A stretch of DNA of 64,000 bases from Bacteroidales bacterium (GCA_023229245.1 JALNZU010000018.1:7637-71636); one strand, 5' to 3'. Shown: positions 19,793 through 28,954, counted from the first letter of the stretch. Made by a program: numbers and translations. The notes: generated by a model not told the origin, from the letters alone.

Positions 19793-22051
19793 ATGTCAGC
19801 AAGAAAACATTTTACCGAACGCATCATTCAGCACCGATGGCTGATCATTGTTTCAGTCATTCTTATCACCATAGTTTTTGGTTATGGCCTGACGCGCATA
19901 CGTATCAATCCGGACATCATGAGCTCATTGCCCGGTGACGACGAAGTAGCAAGGCTTTACAAAGAAATAGGAGAAGAGTTTGGGGGCAATGATATCGGAC
20001 TGGTAGTACTCGAAACCAATGATATCTTCACTTTAGAAGCTTTGGATCATATCCGCATGGTTACTGATAGCATTTATTATACCCCTGGCATCATAACAGT
20101 AACTAGTCTGACAAATATTATAGACATTAAAAGCTCCGACTGGGGCATTGAGATAGGTAAGTTAGTAGATGAGTATGAGTTACCTGCCACCCGGCAAGAG
20201 ATGGATGAGCTACGGGAGTATGTGATGTCGAAAGATATGTATAAAGGGCTTATAGTATCGGAACAGGAGGATGCGGCCGCCATCATCTTCACTTTTGAAA
20301 ACAGCGATGACAAACAAGCTATTGCGCGTAGCATCAAAGAAAAGATAGAATCACTCCATTTGCCGGAGACAATTTATTATGGTGGTCTCCCAATGATGAT
20401 GAATGATGTGAGCGATCTGATTGTCAACGACATCATATGGCTTGTTCCACTTGTGTTCGTACTGATTGCCTCTATACTGCTGATAAGTTTTCGATCGCTC
20501 AACGGATTGCTTATGCCGTTGCTGTCGGCAGGTATTGCCATTATATGGACTATGGGTATCATGGCCTTTGCAGGTTTTGAAGTAACTATAATAACCAATA
20601 TCATTCCTGTTGTATTACTTGCCGTTGGAAGTGCCTATTCGATCCATATTTTGAATAGTGTGAATAATGCTCAGGGCGAGAACAGGAAGGAAAGACTACT
20701 CAACGCCTTAAAATATATTACTACCTCTGTGATCCTCGCTTCGGCAACTACCATAGTAGGATTTATCTCATTTGTGTTCGGAGCTTATCTGTTGATGATC
20801 CGTAACTTCGGACTATTCAGCGCAGTGGGTACAGGAATTGCCCTACTTCTGTCAGTATTTTTTGTGCCAGCACTTTTAGCAGTCATGCAAGACAAAAAAA
20901 CAGCACCAACAAAGCCAAAAAAAACAAATAAAGCCCTGCTTGATCGCATACTGACACCCTTGATTGAATATGTTTTCAAGCATCCGAAATTCATATTAAC
21001 AGCATGGTCAGTAGCGTTGGTGATAAGCGTGTGGGGAATATTCAAGATACAAACCAGCGTAAACATTGTAGATTATTTCAAAAAAGATAATCCGGCTCGC
21101 ATATCTGAAAACCTGCTTCAGGAAAAATTTGGAGGTACTATGCCTGTTTTCGTGGTTTTTGAAGGCGATATACAAGAGCCTGATCTGTTAAAAACCATGT
21201 CTGAAACTGCCAAGTTTATGAAGACAGACCCTAATATATCTGTGGCACAATCAGTGGCCGATCTCATTGAGCAAATGAATGATGCGATGGGCGAAGGATT
21301 GGAGGTGCCGGACGAAAAAGCAAAAATTGAACAACTCTGGTTCTTATTGGATGGTCAGGAGATCATGTCGCAACTTGTGAACGACGAACTTACAAAAGGG
21401 GTCATATTAGCAAAACTTGCTTCCATTGACAGCCGGGATATGGAAAGCTTCACTAAAAAAATGGAGCAATATATCGAAGCACATCAGTCAGATACATTCA
21501 AAATGTCGCTTACCGGCATGCCTTCCGTATATGTAGAGTTAGAGCACAGTTTAGTTAAAAGCCAATATACCAGCATCCTAATTGCTATTATAATGGTTAT
21601 CATTATAGTCGGGATCATGCTCAAATCATTGAAACGTGGATTTTTCACTTCTCTGCCAGTTATCTCTACCGTTATTATATTACTTGGCTTTCTCGGGCAT
21701 ACCGGAATTACATTAGATATTGCCACTGTATTGGTTGCAAGTATTGCCTTAGGAATAGGAATAGACTATTCAATACATATCATCACGGGCTACACCAAGT
21801 TTTTGAACCATAGCGGACAAACCGAAGAAGCAATACGTAGCGTGCTGAAAACAAGCGGAAAAGCAGTTATTATCAACCTATCATCCGTAGCAGCAGGATT
21901 TTTGGTATTGCTCTTTTCAAACCTGATACCGCTTCAAAGTTTCGGACTATTAGTGGCATTAAGCATGGTAGTATCCGGTATTGGAGCCCTGACTATGCTG
22001 CCGGCTACTTTGTTGTTAGCCTACAGAAACGAAAATAACAAACTGAAATAG
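19793..22051 (+). CDS. RND/MMPL-family transporter
   Basis: 752 residues. The layout is a duplicated half: TM1 near 15-33, a large extracytoplasmic loop to about 205, five TM segments to about 370, a short charged linker, TM7 near 400-420, a second large loop, and five TM segments from about 595 to 745. This is the 12-TM plan of MMPL/HpnN/patched-like RND proteins. At this length it is closer to lipid and hydrophobic-compound exporters than to the ~1,000-residue AcrB multidrug pumps. No membrane-fusion protein is encoded beside it. The following LolA-like protein and outer-membrane barrel suggest an envelope lipid-trafficking unit. Confidence 0.9.
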   Translation: MSARKHFTERIIQHRWLIIVSVILITIVFGYGLTRIRINPDIMSSLPGDDEVARLYKEIGEEFGGNDIGLVVLETNDIFTLEALDHIRMVTDSIYYTPGIITVTSLTNIIDIKSSDWGIEIGKLVDEYELPATRQEMDELREYVMSKDMYKGLIVSEQEDAAAIIFTFENSDDKQAIARSIKEKIESLHLPETIYYGGLPMMMNDVSDLIVNDIIWLVPLVFVLIASILLISFRSLNGLLMPLLSAGIAIIWTMGIMAFAGFEVTIITNIIPVVLLAVGSAYSIHILNSVNNAQGENRKERLLNALKYITTSVILASATTIVGFISFVFGAYLLMIRNFGLFSAVGTGIALLLSVFFVPALLAVMQDKKTAPTKPKKTNKALLDRILTPLIEYVFKHPKFILTAWSVALVISVWGIFKIQTSVNIVDYFKKDNPARISENLLQEKFGGTMPVFVVFEGDIQEPDLLKTMSETAKFMKTDPNISVAQSVADLIEQMNDAMGEGLEVPDEKAKIEQLWFLLDGQEIMSQLVNDELTKGVILAKLASIDSRDMESFTKKMEQYIEAHQSDTFKMSLTGMPSVYVELEHSLVKSQYTSILIAIIMVIIIVGIMLKSLKRGFFTSLPVISTVIILLGFLGHTGITLDIATVLVASIALGIGIDYSIHIITGYTKFLNHSGQTEEAIRSVLKTSGKAVIINLSSVAAGFLVLLFSNLIPLQSFGLLVALSMVVSGIGALTMLPATLLLAYRNENNKLK

Positions 22052-22074
22052 AAACTAAATCACATAATAATATC

Positions 22075-22809
22075 ATGAAACAGCTAAGTAAATTTTTTAT
22101 AGTTGTCTGTATGTTAAGTTTTGGAGCAAGCTCATATCTGATTGCTCAAACCGGTACAGAAATCCTTGAAAAGATGGACGATGTCATGTATGCATCGAAA
22201 AATCTGAAAGCTAATAATACGATTATCCTGATTGACAAAAACGGAAAAGAAGAACGTCGTGATGCCTATGTCCGTCAGATGGGCACCGACAAACGGCTGT
22301 TCCGCTTTACTTCACCTGCATCTCAGGCAGGTATATCGGTGCTGTCGTTGCCCGATGAAGTGATGTACGTGTATCTGCCTGCCTTTGGCAAAGAAAGGAG
22401 AATTGCTACCAGTGCAAAAAATCAAAACTTTGCCGGAACAGACTTCTCCTACTTCGACATGGAATCGGTATTATTTACCGATAAATATGAGGCTACATTG
22501 CTTCAGACTAATGAATTGAGCTACCAATTGGAACTGATACCAAAAGTCCGTTCCGACTACTCAAAAGTAATCGCCCATATACATAAAACACATTTCTATC
22601 CTGAAATCATGGAGTATTATGATAAAGCCGGAAACAAAATCAAGGAAGCACGATACACGTTCTCCAAAAAAGGAAAGTATTGGAACTCGGATGAGATTGA
22701 GATGACTGACCTGAAAAAAAATCATAGGACCAAAATGCTGATGACTGATGTGGAGCACGACAGCAATCTGACCGATGAAGATTTCACCATACGAAAGCTG
22801 ATAGAATAA
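22075..22809 (+). CDS. Outer-membrane lipoprotein-sorting-like (LolA-fold) protein
   Basis: 244 residues with a signal peptide (cleavage near 'LIAQTG'). The body matches the LolA-like family usually annotated 'outer membrane lipoprotein-sorting protein' ('DVMYASKNLKANNTIILIDKNG', 'RRDAYVRQMGTDKRLFRFTSPAS', 'GTDFSYFDME', 'KVIAHIHKTHFYPEIMEYYDKAG'). It lies 23 bp after the RND gene and 18 bp before the barrel gene. The family often sits beside MMPL/RND transporters, so it probably acts as a periplasmic lipid or lipoprotein carrier for the neighbouring exporter. It is not the housekeeping LolA. Confidence 0.88.
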   Translation: MKQLSKFFIVVCMLSFGASSYLIAQTGTEILEKMDDVMYASKNLKANNTIILIDKNGKEERRDAYVRQMGTDKRLFRFTSPASQAGISVLSLPDEVMYVYLPAFGKERRIATSAKNQNFAGTDFSYFDMESVLFTDKYEATLLQTNELSYQLELIPKVRSDYSKVIAHIHKTHFYPEIMEYYDKAGNKIKEARYTFSKKGKYWNSDEIEMTDLKKNHRTKMLMTDVEHDSNLTDEDFTIRKLIE

Positions 22810-22827
22810 CTCATAAAATTGAATAAT

Positions 22828-24207
22828 ATGAATACCCGGAGCCTATTACTCATCCCGCTGTTTGTTCTATTTTGTTCGGCTGTACTCATCGCACAAGAGG
22901 ATGCCGGGCTTAGGCTGTATGGCGAACTAAAAACAGACCAGCGGATTTTACTAAAAGACAAGAACAACTGGGCATGGAACGAAAACCGGTTGACCCTGAA
23001 GCTTGACAAACGAATATCGGGTAGCTCAAAGTTCTATGGCGAGATGTGGATACGTAACTTAGGTCTGCCAACCGTCTATTCTACCTCCGATCTGTATAAC
23101 AAAGGGATAGCCGATCCTTTTCAGTTTGAACTCCGACAAGCATATGTGCGCTTGCAAGACTTTCCAATCAAAAACATGGATATTAGTCTGGGACGGCAAC
23201 ATATCACATGGGGTACGGCCGATAAGCTGAATCCTACCAATAATCTCAACCCGTACGACCTGGAAGACCTGCTTGATTTTGGCCGACAACGAGGCACAGA
23301 AGCATTGGATATACAGTATTATTTCAATCATGACTTTTCTTTACAAGCTGTGTATATCCCCTTCTTCAGGCCGGCTACCCTGCCAATAGGTATTTTCTCC
23401 AATATGTTGAATCCTGCTATGGAACTTCCTCCAGGAATGATTATCAAGCAGTTTTCTGACACGCTGATGATGCCAGCACCCAATTTTAAAGAGAATGCAT
23501 CAGCCGGACTGCGTTTTAAAGGATTTATCAAAGGCATGGACTTCTCACTGAGCTATGCGTATACATACGACGGACTACCCTTAGCTGTTAATAACACTTT
23601 CACCCGTTTGGATCTGGCGGGAGGTGCCAAGATAGAATCCGAGCTGACCTATGCCCGAACTCACGTATTCGGCGCCGATATAGCAACTACCTTAGGTGGC
23701 TTTGGAATTTGGGGAGAAGCAGCTGTCATCCTGCCACAGAAAGATATCATCATGCATAACGATTTGTCGGGCTACTATACGGGTCTTCCTTTTCCGGTTA
23801 CTTACGACACCGTCGTGATGAACAAAAAAGAACCCTATGTGCGTTTTGTTGTTGGTAGCGACTATAACTTCCCTGACGGATCATATATGAACCTGCAATA
23901 TATGCATGGGTTTATTCACGAACACGGTCAAGGCAACCTGAATGACTACTTCTTCCTAAGGTATGAGAAAAGTTTTTTCAGGGAAAAGCTAAAGCTAAGT
24001 CCTGTTTCCGGAGCCTTTATAGTGACCGACTGGAACGCTCTAAAATCGAATTATGCTGTGGTGTATATGCCTGAAGTTAGTTTTATGGCTACCCCAAATA
24101 CAGAATTACGCCTCTCAGCTGTCTTTTCTGACGGACAGGGCGATAATCTGTTTGCCCGGCTGAAAGATTTCAATATGTTGATTTTTAAAATTGCATATAG
24201 CTTCTGA
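22828..24207 (+). CDS. Outer-membrane beta-barrel protein (DUF1302-like porin)
   Basis: 459 residues from the ATG at 22828 (an in-frame TTG at 22819 is less likely). There is a signal peptide ending near 'LIAQED', then alternating amphipathic strands ending in an aromatic residue ('IAYSF'), as expected of an outer-membrane barrel. The segment 'SLGRQHITWGTADKLNPTNN' (near 115-135) is characteristic of DUF1302-like barrels found with RND exporters and LolA-like proteins. Last gene of the TetR operon; no clear terminator follows, and the convergent radical SAM gene ends 33 bp away. Confidence 0.82.
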   Translation: MNTRSLLLIPLFVLFCSAVLIAQEDAGLRLYGELKTDQRILLKDKNNWAWNENRLTLKLDKRISGSSKFYGEMWIRNLGLPTVYSTSDLYNKGIADPFQFELRQAYVRLQDFPIKNMDISLGRQHITWGTADKLNPTNNLNPYDLEDLLDFGRQRGTEALDIQYYFNHDFSLQAVYIPFFRPATLPIGIFSNMLNPAMELPPGMIIKQFSDTLMMPAPNFKENASAGLRFKGFIKGMDFSLSYAYTYDGLPLAVNNTFTRLDLAGGAKIESELTYARTHVFGADIATTLGGFGIWGEAAVILPQKDIIMHNDLSGYYTGLPFPVTYDTVVMNKKEPYVRFVVGSDYNFPDGSYMNLQYMHGFIHEHGQGNLNDYFFLRYEKSFFREKLKLSPVSGAFIVTDWNALKSNYAVVYMPEVSFMATPNTELRLSAVFSDGQGDNLFARLKDFNMLIFKIAYSF

Positions 24208-24239
24208 TCGTTCTGGGGAACCGTTTTTGATGCTACGAA

Positions 24240-25196
24240 CTACCCATAAAATCCTTGAGTATATAGGTTGGTTAGTTTCAATTGCCTGGCATAAGCAATG
24301 GCACTTTCGTACTCAGAGCGGGAGATCGTACGGGTCAGTTCCGGAAAATCCCAGGCTTGATACACAGGCCTGTATTGCGACATCAGATTGATGTAAGTAT
24401 CCAAAGGAAGATGGGTAGCAATCCATTCAAGGATTGGATGAGTTCCCGACACCTCATTTGGCATGACGAGATGACGTATCATCAGACCTCTATACAACAA
24501 ACCGTCTGATGCCGGCCTTGCCGTACCCACCTGACGTTGCATTTCAAGCAAGGCTTCCCGGACAATCCCGGGATAGGAGGCAGTACGAAAAGCATAGGTG
24601 GCAGCCGCTTTGGAGTGGATGAATTTGAAGTCAGTGAGGTAGATATCTACCACTCCATCCAATATCTTCAGGATCTCAATGCGTTCCCAACCGCTGGTAT
24701 TATACACCAATGGGATACGCAACCCTTGAGAAGCTGCCTGATCTAGTGCCAAAATAAGATGTGGGGAATAATGAGTGGGAGTGACGATATTGATGTTCGA
24801 ACAACCTGACTGCTGCAGACCTAGCATGATAGCTGCCAACTGGTCAATACTATAGATCATTCCTCCCGCTCCCCTACTGATTTCCCAATTTATACAAAAG
24901 ACACACTGCATGCTACAATGCGTCATAAATATAGTTCCCGAACCTCCTTGTCCAACCAACGCATCTTCTTCGCCAAAATGCAGATGATAGGAAGCTATCT
25001 CAAGCCGGTCGTCCGCTCCACACCAGCCTTGTTCCCCTTGCAGACGGTTGGCGCCGCAGCGGTGCGGACACAGCTCACAACGAGCCATCATAGCCCACAA
25101 CTGCTCCCCCTTTTCACGGAGAGCACCTGTTGCATACAGTTTTTGATATCCTGGCTCAAAATGTATCACCCTATCCTTTTTGTTCGTAAACACCAA
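24240..25196 (-). CDS. PflX/COG1313-type radical SAM protein
   Basis: 318 residues. The radical SAM cluster motif CxxxCxxC is present ('CSMQCVFCINW', near residue 98). An N-terminal cysteine cluster 'CELCPHRCGANR...GWCGAD' (near 39-63) is typical of the PflX-like group of putative pyruvate formate-lyase-activating homologues. The conserved N-terminal block 'FEPGYQKLYATGALREK' lies before the first internal ATG, and a stop codon sits seven codons upstream of 25196. The start must therefore be non-ATG: TTG at 25196 or GTG at 25193. No glycyl-radical enzyme gene is nearby, so the substrate is unknown. Confidence 0.85.
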   Translation of the reverse strand: MVFTNKKDRVIHFEPGYQKLYATGALREKGEQLWAMMARCELCPHRCGANRLQGEQGWCGADDRLEIASYHLHFGEEDALVGQGGSGTIFMTHCSMQCVFCINWEISRGAGGMIYSIDQLAAIMLGLQQSGCSNINIVTPTHYSPHLILALDQAASQGLRIPLVYNTSGWERIEILKILDGVVDIYLTDFKFIHSKAAATYAFRTASYPGIVREALLEMQRQVGTARPASDGLLYRGLMIRHLVMPNEVSGTHPILEWIATHLPLDTYINLMSQYRPVYQAWDFPELTRTISRSEYESAIAYARQLKLTNLYTQGFYG

Positions 25197-25382
25197 GTTT
25201 TCATATACCCCAGACTAAGATACAAAAAACAGCAGACCTATCGACTAACTGTGTTAGAAGATACTCTTTAACAACCACAGTTTCAAAGACCTTACACAAT
25301 CCCAAGATGTCTCTAAGACCATTTCTTCGAAGATGTATTGATTCAAAGCGGATAAGTTAATGGTTTCATCGTAGGGGGGTTG

Positions 25383-25390
25383 TATCTTTG
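25383..25390 (+). promoter_or_regulatory. -7 element reading toward the repeat array
   Basis: TATCTTTG matches TAnnTTTG perfectly. The -33 position has only TGG in place of TTG. The transcript would start near 25397, cover the 40-codon ORF at 25454 and then enter the hairpin repeat array. Confidence 0.45.
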
Positions 25391-25453
25391 TCACAATTAA
25401 GTAGTTTGAACAGCAAAACAGCTGCGACAGCTAAACAAATTAAACGAGAAACA

Positions 25454-25576
25454 ATGCCAATATCAGTAACAGATCTATTGACACAAACAGAACTTTCAGC
25501 CGATGAACTTAAAACTGTTCAGTGGGGAATCATGCCAACTTCTTCAGAAATTGGAATTTACATCATTTCTATATAG
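25454..25576 (+). pseudogene. 40-residue ORF, probable N-terminal remnant (GIY-YIG-like start)
   Basis: A short ORF begins at the ATG at 25454 behind a -7 element and ends at a TAG just before the repeat array. The sequence reads like the ordered beginning of a larger protein: a short helical 'VTDLLTQTELSADELKTV', then 'WG..PTSSEIGIYIISI'. The ending resembles the first strand of a GIY-YIG domain. No continuation is seen in any frame after the stop, so the rest was probably lost when the repeat array arose. It could instead be a genuine small peptide or leader ORF. Confidence 0.4.
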
Positions 25577-26153
25577 ATAGGGAGGGTGCGCAAGAGAAAA
25601 ATCATTGCCCGTTAGGGCTTACATATCATCAAAAAGCATCATTGAATTGAAAAATCATTGCCCTTTAGGGCATACATATCAATAGCAAGCATCATTGAAT
25701 TGAAAAACAATTGCCCGTTAGGGCATACATATCAATAGAAAACATTGTTGCATTGTGAAATCATTGCCCGTTAGGGCATACATATCAATAGCAAGCATCA
25801 TTGAATTGAAAAACAATTGCCCGTCAGGGCATACATATCAATAGAAAACATTGTTGCATTGTGAAATCATTGCCCGTTAGGGCATACATATCAATAGCAA
25901 GCATCATTGAATTGAAAAACAATTGCCCGTCAGGGCATACATATCAATAGCAAGCATCATTGAATTGAAAAACAATTGCCCGTCAGGGCATACATATCAA
26001 TAGAAAACATTGTTGCATTGTGAAATCATTGCCCGTTAGGGCATACATATAAATAGCAAGCATCATTGAATTGAAAAATCATTGCCCGTCAGGGCATACA
26101 TATCAATAGAAAACATTGTTGCATAAAGAAATCATTGCCCGTTAGGGCATACA

Positions 26154-26338
26154 CCACATCAAAATGATTTATTTAGAATTTTTGTTGTTAAATTTTTTTA
26201 GAACGTCTATAAACGCAATAAAATCCATTAAATGTGTAAGCCCTAAAGGGCTATCAAAATCATTTCCTATCCTATATTTTATGGATATGTAAGCCCTACG
26301 GGCTATTTAAAAACAAGCTTCTTGCAAAAAGCATATCC
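26154..26338. repeat. Linker copy 1 with two inverted hairpins
   Basis: 185-bp segment between repeat blocks 1 and 2. It contains AGCCCTAAAGGGCT (26239-26252) and AGCCCTACGGGCT (26292-26304), each preceded by a GTA-type flank. The second is preceded by GGATATGTA, making it the reverse complement of the array unit. By eye the segment is identical to 26995-27179. Confidence 0.9.
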
Positions 26339-26994
26339 ATTGCCCGTCAGGGCATACATATCATTAGAAAGCATCATTGAATTGAAAAACAATTGCCCGT
26401 TAGGGCATACATATCAATAGAAAACATTGTTGCATAGAAAAATCATTGCCCGTCAGGGCATACATATCAATAGAAAGCATTGTAGCATAGAAAAATCATT
26501 GCCCGTCAGGGCATACATATCATTAGAAAGCATCATTGAATTGAAAAACAATTGCCCGTCAGGGCATACATATCATTAGAAAGCATCATTGAATTGAAAA
26601 ACAATTGCCCGTTAGGGCATACATATCAATAGAAAACATTGTTGCATTGTGAAATCATTGCCCGTTAGGGCATACATATCAATAGCAAGCATCATTGAAT
26701 TGAAAAACAATTGCCCGTCAGGGCATACATATCAATAGAAAACATTGTTGCATTGTGAAATCATTGCCCGTTAGGGCATACATATCAATAGCAAGCATCA
26801 TTGAATTGAAAAACAATTGCCCGTCAGGGCATACATATCAATAGCAAGCATCATTGAATTGAAAAATCATTGCCCGTCAGGGCATACATATCAATAGCAA
26901 GCATCATTGAATTGAAAAATCATTGCCCGTCAGGGCATACATATCAATAGAAAACATTGTTGCATAAAGAAATCATTGCCCGTTAGGGCATACA

Positions 26995-27179
26995 CCACAT
27001 CAAAATGATTTATTTAGAATTTTTGTTGTTAAATTTTTTTAGAACGTCTATAAACGCAATAAAATCCATTAAATGTGTAAGCCCTAAAGGGCTATCAAAA
27101 TCATTTCCTATCCTATATTTTATGGATATGTAAGCCCTACGGGCTATTTAAAAACAAGCTTCTTGCAAAAAGCATATCC
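26995..27179. repeat. Linker copy 2, identical to copy 1
   Basis: This 185-bp segment repeats 26154-26338 exactly as read by eye. The 53-bp unit just before each copy also shares a variant ('TGCATAAAGAAATC'), giving a higher-order period of 841 bp (26134 to 26975, and 26339 to 27180). Confidence 0.9.
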
Positions 27180-27517
27180 ATTGCCCGTTAGGGCATACAT
27201 ATCAATAGAAAGCATCGATATGTTGAGAATTTATTGCCCGTTAGGGCATACATATCAATAGCAAGCATCATTGAATTGAAAAATCATTGCCCGTTAGGGC
27301 ATACATATCAATAGCAAGCATCATTGAATTGAAAAATCATTGCCCGTTAGGGCATACATATCAACAGAAAGCATTGTTACATTGAGAAATCATTGCCCGT
27401 CAGGGCATACATATCAATAGAAAGCATTGTTGCATTGAGAATTCATTGCCCGTCAGGGCATACATATCAATAGAAAACATTGTTGCATTGTGAAATCATT
27501 GCCCGTTAGGGCATACA

Positions 27518-27632
27518 CCACATCAAAATGATTCATTTAGAATTTTTGTTGTTAAAATCTTTTAGAACGCCTATCAACGCAATAAAATCCATTGCAATGT
27601 GTAAGCCCTATAAAGGGATATCAAAATCATTA
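27518..27632. repeat. Linker copy 3, partial and diverged
   Basis: About 115 bp matches the first two-thirds of the linker with scattered substitutions. It holds one degenerate hairpin (AGCCCTATAAAGGG) and is cut off at the hypB stop codon. It may be the oldest copy. Confidence 0.85.
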
Positions 27633-28439
27633 TCAGCTTATCTTCTCCACCCATTCATACCATGCCTCTAAACCTTCTCCCGTTTTAGCACTTACCAACA
27701 AGAACTCAAGCTGAGGATTCACTTTACCCGCAAAATCCATAAACTTATCCATATCAAAATCAAGATAAGGAAGCAAGTCAGTTTTATTGATCAGACAAAG
27801 ATCTGATGTCTCAAACATATGCGGATATTTCACCGGTTTATCCTCGCCCTCGGTTACACTGACGATCAACACCCGACGGGTCTCACCCAGATCGAACAAA
27901 GCCGGACACACCAGGTTTCCAACATTCTCAATAAACAAGGTAGTTTTTGGTGTCAGCTCCAACTGTTTCATAGCATGGTTTATCATCAACGCATCTAAGT
28001 GGCAGCCTTGTCCTGTATTGATCTGTATGACAGCGGCTCCTGCCTGTTCGATCCGGTTGGCATCCAGCATGCTTTGTTGGTCTCCTTCTATCACTGCTAT
28101 ATCCCATGAAGTTCGTTTTTCGGTTATGGTACGTTCCAAAAGGGTCGTCTTTCCAGAGCCGGGTGAGCTGACCAGGTTCAACGCCTTGATCTGCAAAGCC
28201 TCAAAATAGCCTCTGTTACGCTCGGCAGTCAGATCGTTCTTGGAAAGTATATTTCGCTGTATCTCCACCACTCTGCTCTGAGGTGTATGGGTGTGAGCAT
28301 GGCTATAATCGTGATGATGATCATGATCATGGTCATGATGATGCTCGTGGCCGTGATGATGAGTGTGAGTCATATGAGGTTGACCGGGTTTTCTATAAGT
28401 GATGTGATCATCTTCTCCACATCCGCAAGTTCCACACAT
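27633..28439 (-). CDS. hypB: Hydrogenase/urease nickel incorporation protein HypB
   Basis: 268 residues. The N-terminus carries the high-affinity metal motif 'MCGTCGCGEDD'. A histidine-rich stretch follows (residues about 22-51, with over fifteen His), a nickel-storage feature of many HypB proteins. The GTPase domain has a P-loop 'SSPGSGKTTL' (near 91-100), 'EGDQQSMLDANRI', the switch region 'IENVGNLVCPALFDLGE' and 'NKTDLLPY'. HypB inserts nickel into [NiFe]-hydrogenase precursors with HypA. The hypA gene lies 17 bp upstream in the same direction. No hydrogenase structural genes or hypCDEF are in the window. The stop codon abuts the hairpin array. Confidence 0.95.
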   Translation of the reverse strand: MCGTCGCGEDDHITYRKPGQPHMTHTHHHGHEHHHDHDHDHHHDYSHAHTHTPQSRVVEIQRNILSKNDLTAERNRGYFEALQIKALNLVSSPGSGKTTLLERTITEKRTSWDIAVIEGDQQSMLDANRIEQAGAAVIQINTGQGCHLDALMINHAMKQLELTPKTTLFIENVGNLVCPALFDLGETRRVLIVSVTEGEDKPVKYPHMFETSDLCLINKTDLLPYLDFDMDKFMDFAGKVNPQLEFLLVSAKTGEGLEAWYEWVEKIS

Positions 28440-28456
28440 ATTCTGCTTATTTGAGG

Positions 28457-28804
28457 TTAGTCATATTCTATTTCAATGGACTGTATATGTAACTCCCTGC
28501 CTTTCACCATGATAGTTTTCACACTTTGACAATACGGGCAGAGCTTGAAATAATCGTCCGGCACAAATTCCTTTGCACATTCTTCACATTTCATCAGGGC
28601 ATCAATCCAGATATAGTCCCATCTTGTATGTGTTAAACTTGTATGCCGTACAGCTTCTTCCATAGCTACATACAGGGCATCGCGTTCTATTCCGGCAAAT
28701 TTTCCAATATGGAGGCAAACCGAAGCTATCGTATCTGCCTGGTGCTTTTTTGCTTCCTCAAGAACCAACTCAGTAATCTGGAACGCAATGGATAGCTCGT
28801 GCAT
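28457..28804 (-). CDS. hypA: Hydrogenase nickel metallochaperone HypA
   Basis: 115 residues, the usual HypA length. It starts 'MHELSIAFQI', with the nickel-ligand His2. It has the zinc-ribbon cysteine pairs 'CEECAKEF' and 'CPYCQSV' (residues about 74-95). It delivers nickel with HypB, whose gene follows 17 bp downstream. An AGGAG-like sequence and a -7 element lie upstream. Confidence 0.95.
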   Translation of the reverse strand: MHELSIAFQITELVLEEAKKHQADTIASVCLHIGKFAGIERDALYVAMEEAVRHTSLTHTRWDYIWIDALMKCEECAKEFVPDDYFKLCPYCQSVKTIMVKGRELHIQSIEIEYD

Positions 28805-28822
28805 AACACATTAATTCTCCTA

Positions 28823-28830
28823 CAAATATA
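28823..28830 (-). promoter_or_regulatory. -7 element of hypAB
   Basis: TATATTTG on the minus strand matches TAnnTTTG and lies 18 bp before the hypA ATG. No TTG is seen at -33. The transcript leader would be very short but includes AGGAG. Confidence 0.4.
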
Positions 28831-28954
28831 CATTATTTATATAGCCTAAGCTTTATGGTTATATAGAATAGTCAAGAGAATTTTCAGCAGGTGATTTCGG
28901 AAGCAGCCGTTTATTGAAATGTGTTTTAAGCAGGAAGATTGTGATACGGCTTGA

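Larger units (their letters stand above)
25601..27632. repeat. Hairpin repeat array: 31 units of 53 bp in three blocks with inverted-hairpin linkers
   Basis: The core 'ATTGCCCGTTAGGGCATACA' (loop GTTA or GTCA, stem TGCCC/GGGCA) recurs every 53 bp exactly: 25604, 25657, 25710 and on to 26134 (11 units); 26339 to 26975 (13 units); and 27180 to 27498 (7 units). Between cores lie 20-25 bp of only two main types, one with 'GCAAGCATCATTGAATTG' and one with 'GAAAACATTGTTGCATTG'. Blocks 1 and 2 are each followed by an identical 185-bp linker, and block 3 by a diverged partial linker that stops at hypB. No open frame crosses the array, so it is non-coding. It lies between hypB and the radical SAM gene. 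It resembles an expanded REP/BIME-type element; any dedicated mobiliser is outside the window. Confidence 0.95.

Noticed and set aside
25601..27517. CRISPR array
   Set aside because: The conserved part and regular period look CRISPR-like, but the intervening segments fall into two recurring types and are not unique spacers, and no cas genes are nearby.
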